Shown here one piece after another: positions 1-6,265 of a stretch of 6,874 nt of DNA. The position numbers and the translations under genes are program-made. Each line of letters starts with the position of its first letter. The first letter of the stretch is position 1. The notes beneath the pieces were generated by a model, which did no database searches, was not told where the DNA came from, and worked only from the letters and a program-made list of their open reading frames with translations. The stretch is from Alphaproteobacteria bacterium (GTDB taxonomy: Bacteria; Pseudomonadota; Alphaproteobacteria; UBA8366; JADFVY01): the NCBI GenBank assembly GCA_029881615.1, contig JAOUMF010000112.1, forward strand, positions 1 through 6,874, read 5' to 3'.

Positions 1-303
1 GCGCCGGCGCACGAAGGGCCATCCCATCGACGGCGCGTCGGACTGCAGCTGTTGCAGCTCGGCGGCATATTCGGCCGGCAAGGCATCGGGAATGGTGGCC
101 AGAAGCTGCGCCACCTTCATCAGCGGTCCCTTCAGGCCGCCCAGCGCGCGGGTAAGGTCGGCCGCATGGCGATCGCGGTCCAGTTCGACCCCGAACATCC
201 GCGAGCCGGCGAACCGCGCCGCCGCGCCGCCAACGGCTCCGCCCACGCGGGCATAGCGGCGCATGCGGCCAGTCAGGTTACTTTGTTCATTTTCATCGGG
301 CAT
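1..303 (-). CDS. ABC1/AarF (UbiB/COQ8-like) atypical kinase, N-terminal 101 residues
   Basis: This is the N-terminal part of an ABC1-family protein; the rest lies beyond the left edge. Members are atypical protein-kinase-like ATPases, and the best-known ones (UbiB, COQ8) support ubiquinone biosynthesis at the membrane. The visible part has a basic, Gly/Ala-rich segment at residues 13-35, then LGGLKGPLMKVAQLLA at about 54-69 and IPDALPAEYAAELQQLQ at 71-87. The end of the visible protein, around SDAPSMGW (88-95), matches the family's conserved N-terminal extension. The family's KxGQ signature appears as KVAQ (63-66). The ATG at 303 is fixed by an in-frame TGA two codons upstream (309-307). No good Shine-Dalgarno sequence lies at normal distance; the nearest purine tract is about 20 bases upstream. 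The kinase core cannot be seen, so the substrate and any ubiquinone role are unproven. It follows the SUFU gene by 58 bases on the same strand and could be cotranscribed. Confidence 0.85.
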   Translation of the reverse strand, partial: MPDENEQSNLTGRMRRYARVGGAVGGAAARFAGSRMFGVELDRDRHAADLTRALGGLKGPLMKVAQLLATIPDALPAEYAAELQQLQSDAPSMGWPFVRRR

Positions 304-361
304 GGATCAAGAGATTAGCGCGATGCCCCTTGCTTACAAGGCTTGCACCATCCCTTCCCCC
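304..361 (-). other. Short intergenic gap with a small hairpin before the ABC1 gene
   Basis: These 58 bases separate the SUFU stop from the ABC1 start. The only structure seen is a dyad at 328-341, CCTTG-CTTA-CAAGG on the plus strand, with 5-bp arms and a 4-base loop. No T-tract follows it on either strand, so it does not look like a normal intrinsic terminator. No convincing promoter was seen. Confidence 0.35.
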
Positions 362-1009
362 TCAAACCGCCGGCACGCGCTCCGCCTGGACCAGTTCGTT
401 GACCGACAGACGGTCCAGCGCGCGGGCCAGGGCGACCACGCCGTCATAACGGGCGCAGTCCAGCTCTTGCGGGTACAGCATGACGATGCCGAAGAAATCG
501 ATCACCTTGCCATTGCCGGTTTGCAGGCACCAGAAGGCGTCTGGAATCGTCACCGGCGGCGCCAATAGCACGCCGGTAAATCCAGCGTCCTTCGCCATAT
601 CGAACGGCAGGGTCAGGTTATCGGTGCAAAGTCCGAAATCGAAGGCAACTCCGTGGGCGTACGGCAGCCGCCCCAGCGCCCGCAGCATTTCCAGCGGCCA
701 CGCGCTGGCATCCCTTTCCAGCGCCTCTTCGTCCATCGGCCAGTCCGCCGGCAGACACATCACAAGTTCGCCGAATTGCACGCCAGAGCCGGCCGGCATC
801 GGCTGGTCGCTCATGCCCGAGGTGATCAACGTATGGCAGTTACGCTCGGGCGTCGGCGGCACATGGTGGATGTCGATGGCGACTGAATCCGATTCGATCT
901 CGTGGAACACGGTGTCCACGGCACCGATATGTTCCCGGATATGTTCCAGCACCGCGGCCGCGGTCTCAACATTCGCGACCGCAACGGCCGTAGCATCATC
1001 ACTGGACAT
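362..1009 (-). CDS. Suppressor-of-fused (SUFU) domain protein
   Basis: This is a 215-residue, apparently soluble protein made almost entirely of one bacterial SUFU domain (about residues 15-208), the usual length for stand-alone bacterial members. Recognisable blocks in order are VFHEIESDSVAIDIHHVPPT (34-53), the strand around TLITSGMSDQPM (60-71), ELVMCLPADWPM (81-92), WPLEMLRALGRLP (104-116), LAPPV (149-153), LQTGNGKVIDFFGIVMLYPQE (162-182, split around G166) and the C-terminal helix ending at AERVPAV. No signal peptide, membrane segment or catalytic motif is apparent. Animal SUFU binds Gli factors in Hedgehog signalling. In bacteria the cellular role is mostly unknown, and comparative genomics has proposed that some members are immunity proteins of polymorphic toxins. 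No toxin gene is adjacent here. The ATG at 1009 is preceded by two purine tracts (AAGGAG 11 bases away and a closer GAAGG). A 100-base gap to the upstream hydrolase gene suggests its own promoter. Confidence 0.88.
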   Translation of the reverse strand: MSSDDATAVAVANVETAAAVLEHIREHIGAVDTVFHEIESDSVAIDIHHVPPTPERNCHTLITSGMSDQPMPAGSGVQFGELVMCLPADWPMDEEALERDASAWPLEMLRALGRLPYAHGVAFDFGLCTDNLTLPFDMAKDAGFTGVLLAPPVTIPDAFWCLQTGNGKVIDFFGIVMLYPQELDCARYDGVVALARALDRLSVNELVQAERVPAV

Positions 1010-1109
1010 ACCTTCTCGCTCTCCTTTTCGTGCCCGCGGTCATAATAAACATAACGAAGGGGACAAGGGAAACTTCCCTGCATCCACGACAGTTTATCCG
1101 GTAAAATTT
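1010..1109 (-). promoter_or_regulatory. Leader of the SUFU gene with a 14-base dyad and a possible -10 box
   Basis: This 100-base gap lies between the hydrolase stop and the SUFU start. On the minus strand a TATTAT box (plus coordinates 1042-1047) matches the -10 consensus at 5 of 6 positions, but no good -35 box sits at 16-18 bases. A perfect dyad, AGGGAA-AC-TTCCCT on the plus strand at 1066-1079, lies upstream of that box, near where a -35 would be. It could be an operator, or a weak hairpin downstream of the hydrolase. It has no T-tract, which argues against a terminator. The assignment is tentative. Confidence 0.3.
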
Positions 1110-1916
1110 TCAGAAACCCTGCGCGATCAGCCAGCCATCGATAGAGTCGGCCACGGCATCCCAGCCAGGTTCCAGCATCAGGGCATGACCAAGACCCGGC
1201 ATTATTTCTGCCTGCGTCCCCAACTGGCGGGCAGCCGAACGGATAAAAGCCGGCGCGATCAGCCGGTCGCCATCCCCGCCAAGCACCTTGATCGGCATAT
1301 CGGGAATTCTTGCCGTATCCAGAAAGCCCGCGTTGCACATATCGCCCCATGCAAGGTGCGATTCATCGGTGAGCCGCTCGCCATAGTCGGAAAACCCGTT
1401 TTCCGGCCCATGGCCGAACACGGCCTCGAACAGCATCGCCGGACTCGGCGCGCGGCGTCCGAATTCGTGGGCCAGCGCGACATCCCAGAACAATCCCGGC
1501 GCGTTGGCCGCCATTGCGACCCCGGCGCCCACCAGGCCGTTCGCGGGCACCGGCGCCATCAGCACGGCCGCCATCGCCGGATAGCGTTCCAGATAACGCT
1601 GAGCCACGAATCCGCCCATGGAATGACCGATCAGGATCGGCGGCCCCGCCAACCGCGCGGAGAGATGGACAATATCTTCCACATAATCGTCGATACCGAA
1701 CCGGTGAATATCCCCGTGCCCCTCGCTCTGCCCATGACCGCGCAGGCTGGGCGCGTGACATTCCCAGCCCCGCTCGGCGAACCAGCCCAGGAAATTGGGC
1801 TCCCAGCACCAGGCGCCGGCAAACCCGCCATGAATAAATATCAATGGCGGGCGCCCCGTGGCATTGCCGGACGACAGAACCTCCAGGGCCGGCCGGGGCG
1901 CCCGTTCATAACTCAA
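1110..1916 (-). CDS. Alpha/beta-fold hydrolase (probable esterase or lipase-like enzyme)
   Basis: This is a 268-residue alpha/beta hydrolase with a complete, well-placed catalytic set. The oxyanion motif is HGG (29-31), and the nucleophile elbow is GHSMGG with Ser99. The acid is in the GGDGDRLI segment, most likely Asp217 (Asp215 is the alternative). The catalytic base is His244 in GLGHALMLE. The cap region (about 125-195) is helical and family-specific, so the substrate (ester, lactone, amide or other) cannot be named. There is no signal peptide, so it is cytoplasmic. The start is TTG: residues 26-31 form the first core strand and turn, so a start must lie upstream of them, and no in-frame ATG occurs before Met100. 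The TTG overlaps the pepF TGA (TTGA) and has GAGG 7 bases upstream. This suggests translational coupling to pepF and a shared transcript. Confidence 0.88.
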   Translation of the reverse strand: MSYERAPRPALEVLSSGNATGRPPLIFIHGGFAGAWCWEPNFLGWFAERGWECHAPSLRGHGQSEGHGDIHRFGIDDYVEDIVHLSARLAGPPILIGHSMGGFVAQRYLERYPAMAAVLMAPVPANGLVGAGVAMAANAPGLFWDVALAHEFGRRAPSPAMLFEAVFGHGPENGFSDYGERLTDESHLAWGDMCNAGFLDTARIPDMPIKVLGGDGDRLIAPAFIRSAARQLGTQAEIMPGLGHALMLEPGWDAVADSIDGWLIAQGF

Positions 1917-3691
1917 GAAATAGCCTCGAGCTCGTCGATCAGCCGCGCCACCACCGACAGCCCGCCGCCCCAGAACGCCGGGTCGCCGGCATCCAGCCCG
2001 AAAGGCGCCAGAAGCTCTTTATGACGCAGCGTTCCACCGGCCCGCAGCATGTCCAGATAACGTTCCGCAAAACCCTCATCGGCCTTCTCGTAAGCCGCAT
2101 AGAGCGAGTTCACCAGGCAGTCGCCGAACGCATAGGCGTAAACGTAGAAGGGCGAATGAATGAAATGCGGAATATATCCCCAGAAGGTCCGGTAATTATC
2201 GTCGAAACGCAGTGCCGGCCCCAGGCTTTCCACCTGCACGTCCATCCAGATTTCGCCCAGCCGTTCGGGCATCAACTCACCCTCGCGGCGCTCGGCATGA
2301 ACCCGTTTTTCGAACTCGTAGAAAGCGATCTGGCGGACCACGGTGTTCAGCATATCCTCGACCTTGCCGGCCAGCATGGCGCGGCGCGCCTTGACGTCCT
2401 CGGTCTTCCTCAACATCGCCTGAAAGGTCAGCATCTCGCCGAACACGGAAGCCGTCTCGGCCAGCGTCAGCGGCGTATCGGCCATCAAGTGCCCCTGGTC
2501 CGCCGCCAGCACCTGATGTACGCCGTGACCCAGCTCATGCGCCAAAGTCATCACGTCGCGCGTCTTGCCCTGATAGTTCAGCAGCAGGTAGGGATGGGCC
2601 GACGGCACGGTCGGATGCGCGAAGGCACCCGACGACTTGCCCGGCCGCACCGGGGCGTCGATCCAGTTATTGTCGAAAAAGCGTTTGCCGACCGCCGCCA
2701 TATCGGGCGAAAAATCGCCATAGGCGCCCAGCACCGTCTCGCGCGCCTCGTCCCACTTGATCTGGCGTTCGTCCGCGTCGGGCAACGGCGCGTTGCGATC
2801 CCAGTAATCCAGCCGGTCGCCGCCGAACCACTTCGCCTTCAACGCATAATAGCGATGCGAAAGCGCCGGGTAGGCATCGCGCACCGCCGCCGACAGGGCA
2901 TCGACCACCTCGTCCTCGACAAAATTGGCAAGGTTGCGCGAAGAGTCCCCGCGCGGAAACTTGCGCCAGCCATCCTCGATTTCCTTGTCCTTGGCCAGGG
3001 TGTTGGTAATCAGCGCCAGCGTCTTCACATTACTGGCCAGCACATCGCCCAGGCTTTGGGCGGCGTCCTTGCGCTTGGCGCCGTCGGTGTCGGACATCAG
3101 GCTGAGGATTTCCGCCTCGGTCAATTTCCGGCCCCGAAAATCAAAGCGCAAGCCGGCCATGGTCTCGTCGAACAGGCGCACCCAGGCGGCGCGGCCAACC
3201 ACGTATTTTTCATGCAGTACGCGCTCGATCTCGTCGTCAAGCTGATGCGGGCGCATGGCGCGCACATCGCGCAGCCACGGCCGGTAACGCGCCAGCGCCG
3301 GCGCTTCCATCAAGGTTTCCAGCCGATCGTCGTCCAGCTTGTTAAGTTCCAGCGTAAAGAACAGCAGCTTGATCGAGATCGCGTTCAGACGCTCGAAAAC
3401 ACCCTGATAGAATTTGCCGTTTTTCGGATCCGACTGATCGCCGGAATAGACAAGCTGTGCATAGGAACCTGCCCGCGACATGGCTTCGTCGATGCGCTCA
3501 TATTCGGCAATCGCGCCACCCAGCGCCTCGCCATCCAGTTCGCCAAGCTTGCCCTTGCAGCGTTCCGCAAACGCGGCGGCATCGGTTTCCATGCGGTCCA
3601 GGTCGGCCGCGAGTTCATTCGAATCGGCTGCCGGATAGAGGTCCGACAAATCCCATTGCGGCAGCGCGCCAAGCGCGGCAGCTTCACTCAT
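1913..3691 (-). CDS. pepF: M3-family zinc oligoendopeptidase (PepF type)
   Basis: This 592-residue cytoplasmic metallopeptidase cleaves short peptides, probably in peptide recycling. The active site is complete. HELGH at 385-389 supplies the two zinc His ligands and the catalytic Glu386, and AETASVFGE (411-419) holds the third ligand, Glu412. That is 27 residues after the first His, close to the 29 known in thimet oligopeptidase. The C-terminal substrate-binding segment with HFIHSPFYVYAYAFG is also present. The N-terminal part (about 15-200) is the helical oligopeptidase F region. The length fits the roughly 600-residue PepF family and no frameshift is visible. The ATG at 3691 has GGGAG 7 bases upstream. 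It is the first gene of the leftward unit, is coupled to the hydrolase at its 3' end, and is transcribed away from the acyl-CoA synthetase gene across a 99-base divergent region. Confidence 0.95.
   Translation of the reverse strand: MSEAAALGALPQWDLSDLYPAADSNELAADLDRMETDAAAFAERCKGKLGELDGEALGGAIAEYERIDEAMSRAGSYAQLVYSGDQSDPKNGKFYQGVFERLNAISIKLLFFTLELNKLDDDRLETLMEAPALARYRPWLRDVRAMRPHQLDDEIERVLHEKYVVGRAAWVRLFDETMAGLRFDFRGRKLTEAEILSLMSDTDGAKRKDAAQSLGDVLASNVKTLALITNTLAKDKEIEDGWRKFPRGDSSRNLANFVEDEVVDALSAAVRDAYPALSHRYYALKAKWFGGDRLDYWDRNAPLPDADERQIKWDEARETVLGAYGDFSPDMAAVGKRFFDNNWIDAPVRPGKSSGAFAHPTVPSAHPYLLLNYQGKTRDVMTLAHELGHGVHQVLAADQGHLMADTPLTLAETASVFGEMLTFQAMLRKTEDVKARRAMLAGKVEDMLNTVVRQIAFYEFEKRVHAERREGELMPERLGEIWMDVQVESLGPALRFDDNYRTFWGYIPHFIHSPFYVYAYAFGDCLVNSLYAAYEKADEGFAERYLDMLRAGGTLRHKELLAPFGLDAGDPAFWGGGLSVVARLIDELEAIS
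1914..1927 (-). promoter_or_regulatory. Shine-Dalgarno and TTG start of the hydrolase, overlapping the pepF stop
   Basis: On the minus strand GAGG (plus 1924-1927) sits 7 bases before TTG (1916-1914). The last two bases of TTG are the first two of the pepF TGA (1915-1913). The ribosome-binding site therefore lies inside the last pepF codons. This is the usual arrangement for termination-reinitiation coupling, except that the common ATGA is replaced by TTGA. Confidence 0.6.
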
Positions 3692-3722
3692 GAATATACT
3701 CCCTTTATTCTACGGACCCATA

Positions 3723-3728
3723 TATGAT
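3723..3728 (+). promoter_or_regulatory. Possible -10 box for the acyl-CoA synthetase gene
   Basis: TATGAT matches the -10 consensus at 5 of 6 positions and would give a leader of about 55 bases before the ATG at 3791. No convincing -35 box stands 16-18 bases upstream. It overlaps the proposed pepF -10 box on the other strand, so the two divergent promoters would share one AT-rich core (3719-3728). Confidence 0.25.
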
Positions 3729-3731
3729 GTC

Positions 3732-3743
3732 AGCGTAGACGCT
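3732..3743. promoter_or_regulatory. Dyad AGCGT-AG-ACGCT, possible operator
   Basis: This is a perfect inverted repeat with 5-bp arms around a 2-base centre, located in the divergent pepF/acyl-CoA synthetase region. It lies between the proposed -35 and -10 boxes of pepF, touching the -35, and just downstream of a TATGAT box for the opposite gene. A 2-base centre cannot form an efficient RNA hairpin, so a protein-binding site is the more natural reading. A 10-bp dyad can arise by chance. Confidence 0.3.
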
Positions 3744-3747
3744 ACAA

Positions 3748-3762
3748 GCCGGATTAACCGGC
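3748..3762. promoter_or_regulatory. Dyad GCCGG-ATTAA-CCGGC in the acyl-CoA synthetase leader
   Basis: Two perfect 5-bp GC arms flank a 5-base AT centre, 28 bases before the acyl-CoA synthetase ATG. It could be a repressor half-site pair or a small stem-loop in the 5' leader. It ends 13 bases before the AAGGGGG ribosome-binding site (3776-3782) and would not mask it. No regulator can be named. Confidence 0.35.
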
Positions 3763-3790
3763 AACGAACAACGTTAAGGGGGCTTTACCC

Positions 3791-5590
3791 ATGGATTACA
3801 AATCCATCCGCAATCTTCCGACAATGTTTTTCGACCAGGCGGAACGACTTGGCGACCGCCCTTTCCTGTGGAATAAACGGGAAAATCAATGGCAAAGCCG
3901 AAGTTGGGCGCAAACCGCCGACGAGGTCGCGGCGCTGGCGCGGGGCCTTCTGGCGATGGGCGTGGCGCCCGGCGATCGAATCGGACTTGTGTCGGAAAAC
4001 CGGCCCGAATGGCTGATCGCCGACATCGCCATCATGTCCGTGGGCGGCATCACGGTGCCGGCCTACATCACCAATTCAACCGACGATCACCATTACCTGT
4101 GGTGCGACAGCGGGGCCAAGGGGATTATCGTCTCGACCCCGGCGCTGGCCAAAGAGGCCCTGCCGGCCGCCCAGAAATGCCCCGACACCGAATTCGCCAT
4201 CTGCCTCGACGCGCCCGGCGACATCCCCGATCAGGGATTGCAGGCGATAACCTGGGCCGACTGCGTGGCCCGAGGGGCAGACCGCGACGAAGACATCCGC
4301 GCCTTGGCGAAGGTTCCCGAACGCGGCGACACTTGCTGCCTGATCTATACCTCGGGCACGGGCGGGCGCCCCAAGGGCGTGATGTTGAGCCACGGCGCGA
4401 TACTCTGCAACGCCATGGGGGCGGAAGATGTGATTTCATGCCTGCCCGGCTACCGGAGTCCCGGCGAAGTGTTTCTGTCCTTCCTGCCGCTTTCCCATTC
4501 ATACGAACATATGGCGGGGCAGTTTTTCCCGATATCCATCGGCGCGGAAATCTATTACGCCGAATCCCTGGAGAAGCTTGTCGCCAATATCGCCGAGGTG
4601 CGGCCCACCATCATGACGGCGGTGCCGCGCCTGTACGAGATGATCCATGGCCGCATCCAGCGCGGACTGGAAAGCCAGAGCAGCCTGAAGCGCAAGCTGT
4701 TCGCGAAAGCCGTCGAACTGGGCCGCAAGAAATATGAAAACCCGGGTTCGCTGAGCCTGGGTGAAAAACTTCTGGACGCCTTGCTGGACCGGTTGGTGCG
4801 GGCCAAGGTCGCGCAACGGTTCGGCGGCCGGTTGAAGGCCTTCGTTTCCGGCGGTGCGCCGCTTAATTACGATGTGGGGATATTTTTCGTCTCGCTGGGC
4901 CTGCGCCTGTTGCAAGGATACGGGCAGACCGAGTCGGCGCCCGTTATTTCCGTCAACCGCTACGAACTGAACAGAATCGAGACCGTCGGACCGCCGATGA
5001 AGGATGTCGAGGTCCGAATCGCCGAGGATGGCGAAATTCTGGCCCGTGGCGAAATGCTGATGAACGGCTATTGGAACAACCCGCGCGCGACGGCCGAAAC
5101 GATCGTCGATGGTTGGCTGCATACCGGCGATATCGGTATTTTCGACGATAATGGCTACCTGGTGATTACCGATCGCAAGAAGGATATCATCGTCAATTCG
5201 GGCGGCGACAATATCTCGCCGCAACGGGTCGAGGGGATGCTGACGGTCGAGCCGGAAATTGGCCAAGCCATGGTTTATGGCGACAGGCGGCCGCATCTGG
5301 TCGGGCTGATCGTGCCGGACGACGAGTTCGCCGCGTCCTGGGGTAAGGAGCATGACCGGGCAACCGATCTGGAAACACTGATCGGCGACGCCGATTTCGT
5401 GAAAGCGATCGGCAAGGCCATCGACCGCGTGAACGCCAAGTTAACCGCGCCCGAGCGTGTGCGCAGATTTATGCTTGCGGTCGAAGGCTTCACAATCGAT
5501 AACGAGATGCTGACGCCGAGCCTGAAAATTCGCCGTCATATCATAAAAGAAAAATACGGCGCGCCTCTTGACGGGTTGTATCGTGGGTAA
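3791..5590 (+). CDS. Long-chain acyl-CoA synthetase (AMP-forming, FAA1-like)
   Basis: This 599-residue adenylate-forming enzyme activates a carboxylic acid with ATP and then transfers it to coenzyme A; the long form resembles long-chain fatty-acid ligases. Motifs appear in the normal order. The ATP-binding loop is YTSGTGGRPKG (186-196, with Gly where Thr is commoner). These follow: LPLSHSYEH (232-240), SGGAPL (353-358), GYGQTES (376-382), HTGDIG (444-449, Asp447), DRKKDIIVNSGGDNISP (461-477) and the C-terminal LTPSLKIRR with the probable catalytic Lys579. No signal peptide or obvious membrane helix is present, so it is cytoplasmic or membrane-associated. Start: ATG at 3791 with AAGGGGG 8 bases upstream. 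Substrate chain length cannot be read from the sequence; aryl acids are not excluded. It is followed after 60 bases by the BON lipoprotein gene, whose likely promoter overlaps its 3' end. Confidence 0.92.
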   Translation: MDYKSIRNLPTMFFDQAERLGDRPFLWNKRENQWQSRSWAQTADEVAALARGLLAMGVAPGDRIGLVSENRPEWLIADIAIMSVGGITVPAYITNSTDDHHYLWCDSGAKGIIVSTPALAKEALPAAQKCPDTEFAICLDAPGDIPDQGLQAITWADCVARGADRDEDIRALAKVPERGDTCCLIYTSGTGGRPKGVMLSHGAILCNAMGAEDVISCLPGYRSPGEVFLSFLPLSHSYEHMAGQFFPISIGAEIYYAESLEKLVANIAEVRPTIMTAVPRLYEMIHGRIQRGLESQSSLKRKLFAKAVELGRKKYENPGSLSLGEKLLDALLDRLVRAKVAQRFGGRLKAFVSGGAPLNYDVGIFFVSLGLRLLQGYGQTESAPVISVNRYELNRIETVGPPMKDVEVRIAEDGEILARGEMLMNGYWNNPRATAETIVDGWLHTGDIGIFDDNGYLVITDRKKDIIVNSGGDNISPQRVEGMLTVEPEIGQAMVYGDRRPHLVGLIVPDDEFAASWGKEHDRATDLETLIGDADFVKAIGKAIDRVNAKLTAPERVRRFMLAVEGFTIDNEMLTPSLKIRRHIIKEKYGAPLDGLYRG

Positions 5591-5595
5591 ATAAT
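5568..5595 (+). promoter_or_regulatory. Candidate sigma-70-type promoter for the BON lipoprotein
   Basis: TTGACG (5568-5573, 5 of 6 to consensus) and AATAAT (5590-5595, 5 of 6) are 16 bases apart. This is the best promoter match in the window. It covers the last codons and the stop of the acyl-CoA synthetase gene. Transcription would start near 5602, leaving a leader of about 49 bases with AAGGAG at 5635-5640. It implies that the lipoprotein can be expressed independently of the upstream enzyme. Confidence 0.5.
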
Positions 5596-5650
5596 ACGCT
5601 TTCCGCGCTAAACTCAAGGCAGCCACTGGGCGGTAAGGAGAAATTTTAAT

Positions 5651-6265
5651 ATGTTATCGGCCCTTCGTCTCGGACCACTGGTTGGATTTGTCGCGATGCT
5701 GACGCTGACAGGTTGCGATCTTTACATTCCAATTTTCCATGAAGATCCAACCACGTTAAGCGACGACCGTACCGACGAAGCAAAGCAACTGGACGACCGC
5801 ATCCGCGGCGACATCCTGTCGGCCTTCGTCGGGCAGGAGGTCGGCACGCTGAAAAACGTTACAGTCGATGTTTACGAGGGAAACGTCCTGCTGACGGGCA
5901 CGGTCACCAGCCCGGAAGCCAGAAACACCGCCCAGACCGTGGCGGCGGAGACCGATGAAATCGGCAACATCTTCAACGAAATACAAGTCCTCAAGGATGC
6001 CAGTCTGCGCGACAAAACCGAGGATTTATCGATCGAAACCAGGCTGAAAACCACCCTCAGAAAATCGACGAAAATCAACTCCTTCAATTTGCGATGGCGC
6101 GTCGTAAACAGAAACGTCTACATATTCGGTCGCGCAAAAACCCCGGAAGAACGAGAAAAAGCGCTGGAAATAACTCGTTCGATCAAGGGCATCAATGAAG
6201 TAGTGGACCATATTGAGGTTCGCGCGCCCACGGGGGTGCAAAGTTGGCTCGATAACCTGCTCTGA
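5651..6265 (+). CDS. Envelope lipoprotein with two BON domains
   Basis: This 204-residue protein begins with a lipoprotein signal peptide: a short basic start (Arg6), a hydrophobic stretch at 7-19 and the lipobox LTGC with Cys22 as the lipidation site. A linker (23-45) leads to two BON domains, at about 46-115 and 126-193. Each carries the typical strand-turn with a conserved glycine (VYEGNVLLTG, Gly83; RNVYIFG, Gly160). Each ends in the I-x-x-I/V-N-E pattern (GNIFNEIQV; GINEVVDHIEV). BON proteins such as OsmY, and the two-BON lipoprotein DolP (YraP) of E. coli, bind phospholipid and help keep the outer membrane intact; a DolP-like role is an inference from architecture. Asp at position +2 after Cys is an inner-membrane retention signal in E. 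coli, but that rule may not hold here. Start: ATG at 5651 with AAGGAG 10 bases upstream. Base composition looks more AT-rich than its neighbours, especially from 6010 to 6200. Confidence 0.9.
   Translation: MLSALRLGPLVGFVAMLTLTGCDLYIPIFHEDPTTLSDDRTDEAKQLDDRIRGDILSAFVGQEVGTLKNVTVDVYEGNVLLTGTVTSPEARNTAQTVAAETDEIGNIFNEIQVLKDASLRDKTEDLSIETRLKTTLRKSTKINSFNLRWRVVNRNVYIFGRAKTPEEREKALEITRSIKGINEVVDHIEVRAPTGVQSWLDNLL

Larger units (their letters stand above)
3719..3747 (-). promoter_or_regulatory. Candidate pepF promoter
   Basis: Read on the minus strand, TTGTAG (plus 3742-3747) and TATATG (plus 3719-3724) are separated by 17 bases. This would start transcription near 3712 and leave a leader of about 20 bases with the GGGAG ribosome-binding site. 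The -35 match is weak (3 of 6) and the -10 match is moderate (4 of 6). A perfect 12-base dyad occupies most of the spacer side next to the -35 box. Confidence 0.35.

Noticed and set aside
52..318. Short plus-strand frames at the left edge (52-318 and 263-568)
   Set aside because: They lie opposite the ABC1 and SUFU coding regions and have no family resemblance.
328..341. CCTTG-CTTA-CAAGG as an intrinsic terminator
   Set aside because: The stem is only 5 bp and no T-tract follows on either strand.
826..1350. A minus-strand frame overlapping the SUFU and hydrolase genes in another frame
   Set aside because: It shares sequence with two recognised proteins in a different frame and resembles neither.
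480..2024. A 514-codon open frame on the plus strand opposite the SUFU and hydrolase genes
   Set aside because: It runs across two well-supported minus-strand genes and the gap between them, is low-complexity in composition, and shows no family motif.
1844..3727. A 627-codon open frame on the plus strand covering the whole pepF gene
   Set aside because: It is exactly opposite a complete PepF with an intact zinc site. Its translation is rich in His, Arg, Gln and Gly with no recognisable domain, as expected of an antisense shadow in GC-rich codons.
4499..5353. A 284-codon minus-strand frame inside the acyl-CoA synthetase gene
   Set aside because: It lies entirely within a gene with all adenylate-forming motifs in order; its translation has no recognisable domain.
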